7,596 nucleotides of DNA, taken from positions 1-7,596 of the forward strand of contig JADFKG010000101.1 in the NCBI GenBank assembly GCA_022565075.1, given 5' to 3'. Below, one piece after another: positions 5,891-7,596 of this stretch. The DNA comes from Chloroflexota bacterium (GTDB taxonomy: Bacteria; Chloroflexota; Dehalococcoidia; SM23-28-2; RBG-16-64-32). The number at the start of each line of letters is the position of its first letter. The stretch's first letter is position 1. The notes beneath the pieces were generated by a model. It made no database searches. It worked only from the letters and a program-made list of their open reading frames with translations, and was not told the origin of the DNA. Made by a program: the position numbers and the translations under genes.

Positions 5891-6349
5891 CGCCTGGATG
5901 CCGGCCTTCGCGAGGACCGCACGCTCGCGTTCGCGCATTTGGCGCTCCTCGTCCGGCGCGGCGTGATCGTATCCGAGGAGATGGAGGACGCCGTGGGCCA
6001 GCAGGTGGGCCATCTCGGCGTCGAGGTCGTGACCAGCGTCCGCCGCCTGGCGCTCGGCCGTTTCGAGCGAGATGATGACATCGCCGAGATGGCGGAGTTG
6101 ATCCGGGGGCGCTACGAACGACTCTCCCTCTTCTTGCGAGAACGCCAGGACATCGGTCGGCCCGTCCTCAGCGGCGTACCGGCGGTTGAGGGCGTGGATC
6201 TCGGCGTCGGTCGTGACGGCGACGCTGAGCTGGCAGTCGCCTATGTCTTCGTGCTCCAGCGTGATGCGGGCGACGCCCGTAAGCCAGTCCGCCTGCACGC
6301 GGCGGGCGAAGTTGGGCTCGATGGAGACGAGGACATCGTGGGTGGCCAC
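5885..6349 (-). CDS. ybeY: Endoribonuclease YbeY, rRNA maturation factor
   Basis: This 154-residue protein is a complete YbeY, a cytosolic zinc-dependent single-strand endoribonuclease needed for 16S rRNA 3' maturation and ribosome quality control in the families studied. Diagnostic motifs are LNRRYAAEDGPTDVLAFS (54-71), HLGDVIIS (87-94) and the zinc signature HGVLHLLGYDH, with ligands His119, His123 and His129. Length is typical. The start is GTG at 6349. It is the first possible start in frame, because the nuoN TAG stop is in the same frame only three codons upstream, and no internal ATG occurs before Met113. No Shine-Dalgarno is visible, so translation probably depends on coupling to nuoN, nine bases away. 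era, a frequent ybeY neighbour elsewhere, is not present in the window. Confidence 0.96.
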   Translation of the reverse strand: MATHDVLVSIEPNFARRVQADWLTGVARITLEHEDIGDCQLSVAVTTDAEIHALNRRYAAEDGPTDVLAFSQEEGESFVAPPDQLRHLGDVIISLETAERQAADAGHDLDAEMAHLLAHGVLHLLGYDHAAPDEERQMRERERAVLAKAGIQAH

Positions 6350-6358
6350 GAGGCCAGT

Positions 6359-7596
6359 CTAGCTGAAGACGCGCGCTGCGGACTCGGAGGCCTCGATGAG
6401 AGGAGTCGGGTAGATGCCGATCGCGAAGAGGCCGACGACGGCGGCAGCGAGGGCCGCTCCCAGATAAGGGCTGGGTGTGAACGCTTCGTCGGTCTCCGGG
6501 TCGCGGGCGAACATGTTGAGCACAACGCGCAGGTAGTAGTAAGCCGAGATGACGCTGTTGAGCACGCCGATGATCGCGAGCCAGACGAGGTCCGCCTGTA
6601 CCGCGGCGTTGAAGACGTAGATCTTGGCGATGAAGCCTGCCGTCGGCGGAAAGCCAGTGAGCGAGAACAGGCAGGCGGCGAGGGCGAACGCCAGCAGTGG
6701 CGAGCGCTTGGCGACGCCGGCGTAGTCGGCGATCTGGTCGGAGCCGATCTTGTGCGAGATGGCGATGATGGCGATGAAGGCGCCGATGTTGGTGAAGGCG
6801 TATGCGCCGAGGAAGAAGACGACGGAGCTGGTGCCGAGTAACAGCTGTGGGTCTTCGGCAGCGACGGCGGCGAGGCCGATGAGGATCGTACCGGCCTGGG
6901 CGATCGAGCTGTAGCCGAGCATGCGCTTGATGTTTCCCTGGACGAGCGCCAGGACGTTGCCGAGGGTCATCGAGACGGCGGCGATGGCGGCGAAGAGGTA
7001 GGCCCAGTCGGTGGTGATGAGGCCTTCGCCCAGAGCGGCGAGGAAGATGCGCATGACGACGGCAAACCCGGCGGCCTTACTGGCGACCGAGAGGAAGGCG
7101 GTGATCGGTGTCGGCGCACCCTCGTAGACGTCGGGCACCCACATCTGGAAGGGCACGACGGCCATCTTGAAGCCGAGGCCCGCGGTCAGGAAGACGGCCG
7201 CCAGCACGAGCGCTGAGCGGTTCTCGTCCGTGTTCGCCACGTAGCTGGCGATGCCGTCGAGGCTGGTCTCGCCGGAGAGGCCGAAGAGGTAGGCCATTCC
7301 ATAGAGCGTGATGGCGGTGCTGATGGCGCTGAGGAGCAGGAACTTGAGCGTGGCCTCGCTGCCGGACTCGTTCTTGCTGATGCCGACGAGGGCGAAGAGG
7401 GCGATCGCCTGTAGCTCCAGGGCGATGAAGATCATGATCAGGTCGGTGCCGGCGGCCATCAAGCTCATGCCGGCGGCGGCGATGAGGATCAGCGCCAGGT
7501 ACTCGCCCTGGAAGCGATGGCGGGCGAGATAGTCGACCGAGCCGAGGACGATGACGCCCGCGACGCCGGCGAAAAGGAAGTTGAAGAATAGCGTGA
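6359..7596 (-). CDS. nuoN: NADH-quinone oxidoreductase subunit N (5' end missing)
   Basis: This is an integral membrane subunit of respiratory Complex I and one of the antiporter-like proton-pumping subunits. The frame is open to the window edge and gives 411 visible residues; roughly the first 70-80 are missing. Upstream of the internal Met at 7468 the reading continues as FQGEYLALILIAAAG, so that Met is not the start. Subunit N features include ALELQAIALFALVG, EATLKFLLLSAIS (Lys codon 7343-7345), GFKMAVVPFQMWVPDVYEG (Lys codon 7166-7168), APTPITAFLSVASKAAGFA, NIKRMLGYSSIAQAG and TGFPPTAGFIAKIYVF. The conserved membrane lysines proposed for proton transfer are present. Hydrophobic segments run through almost the whole length. 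nuoN is usually the last gene of a nuo operon, so nuoM and nuoL probably lie just beyond the window. The family-internal alternatives NuoL/NuoM are excluded by these motifs. Confidence 0.96.
   Translation of the reverse strand, partial: TLFFNFLFAGVAGVIVLGSVDYLARHRFQGEYLALILIAAAGMSLMAAGTDLIMIFIALELQAIALFALVGISKNESGSEATLKFLLLSAISTAITLYGMAYLFGLSGETSLDGIASYVANTDENRSALVLAAVFLTAGLGFKMAVVPFQMWVPDVYEGAPTPITAFLSVASKAAGFAVVMRIFLAALGEGLITTDWAYLFAAIAAVSMTLGNVLALVQGNIKRMLGYSSIAQAGTILIGLAAVAAEDPQLLLGTSSVVFFLGAYAFTNIGAFIAIIAISHKIGSDQIADYAGVAKRSPLLAFALAACLFSLTGFPPTAGFIAKIYVFNAAVQADLVWLAIIGVLNSVISAYYYLRVVLNMFARDPETDEAFTPSPYLGAALAAAVVGLFAIGIYPTPLIEASESAARVFS

Noticed and set aside
5888..6841. A 317-codon open frame on the plus strand opposite ybeY and nuoN
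   Set aside because: It runs antisense to two clearly identified genes and has the Asp/Glu/Arg/Gly-rich composition of a high-GC shadow frame.

Overview
The window is a GC-rich (about 65% by eye), gene-dense stretch of a bacterial chromosome with almost no intergenic space. It carries ten protein genes in two convergent groups and no RNA genes, insertion sequences, CRISPR arrays or phage genes. Gene content and protein style suggest a Chloroflexota bacterium (Dehalococcoidia or SAR202-like): Complex I nuoN, a C4-zinc RecO, an EbfC with a glycine-rich start, tandem FmdB zinc ribbons, and a TatD plus long-chain prenyl synthase pair. This placement is inference from memory, not from a search. 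Four of the eight visible start codons are GTG.

Left part (1-1642, plus strand): the 3' part of a TatD-family metal-dependent hydrolase/nuclease gene, whose ATGA overlaps a complete trans-type polyprenyl diphosphate synthase. The synthase has both aspartate-rich motifs and a small residue at the chain-length position, so it probably makes the long isoprenoid tail of a respiratory quinone. A 33-base convergent gap (1643-1675) holds a perfect 8-bp palindrome that may be a terminator or a REP-like repeat.

Right part (7596 down to 1676, minus strand): in transcription order nuoN (5' end outside the window), ybeY, dnaX, ebfC (ybaB), recR, recO and two tandem FmdB-type zinc-ribbon genes. Gaps from dnaX onward range from an 8-base overlap to 18 bases, so dnaX-ebfC-recR-recO-fmdB-fmdB looks like one transcription unit for clamp loading and RecFOR-type recombination repair. 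It probably starts at a TATAAT box placed exactly so that the dnaX mRNA would begin at its GTG codon, that is, a leaderless message. ybeY (rRNA maturation/quality control) sits between the respiratory gene nuoN and this repair unit.

Functionally this is core housekeeping: quinone tail synthesis and Complex I on the respiratory side, and DNA polymerase III clamp loader, nucleoid protein, RecO/RecR and ribosome maturation on the information side. I found no convincing undescribed defence or mobile system. The points most worth a second look are the leaderless dnaX promoter, the joining of the usual dnaX-ebfC-recR and ybeY/recO neighbourhoods, and the twin zinc-ribbon proteins that share a basic tail motif.
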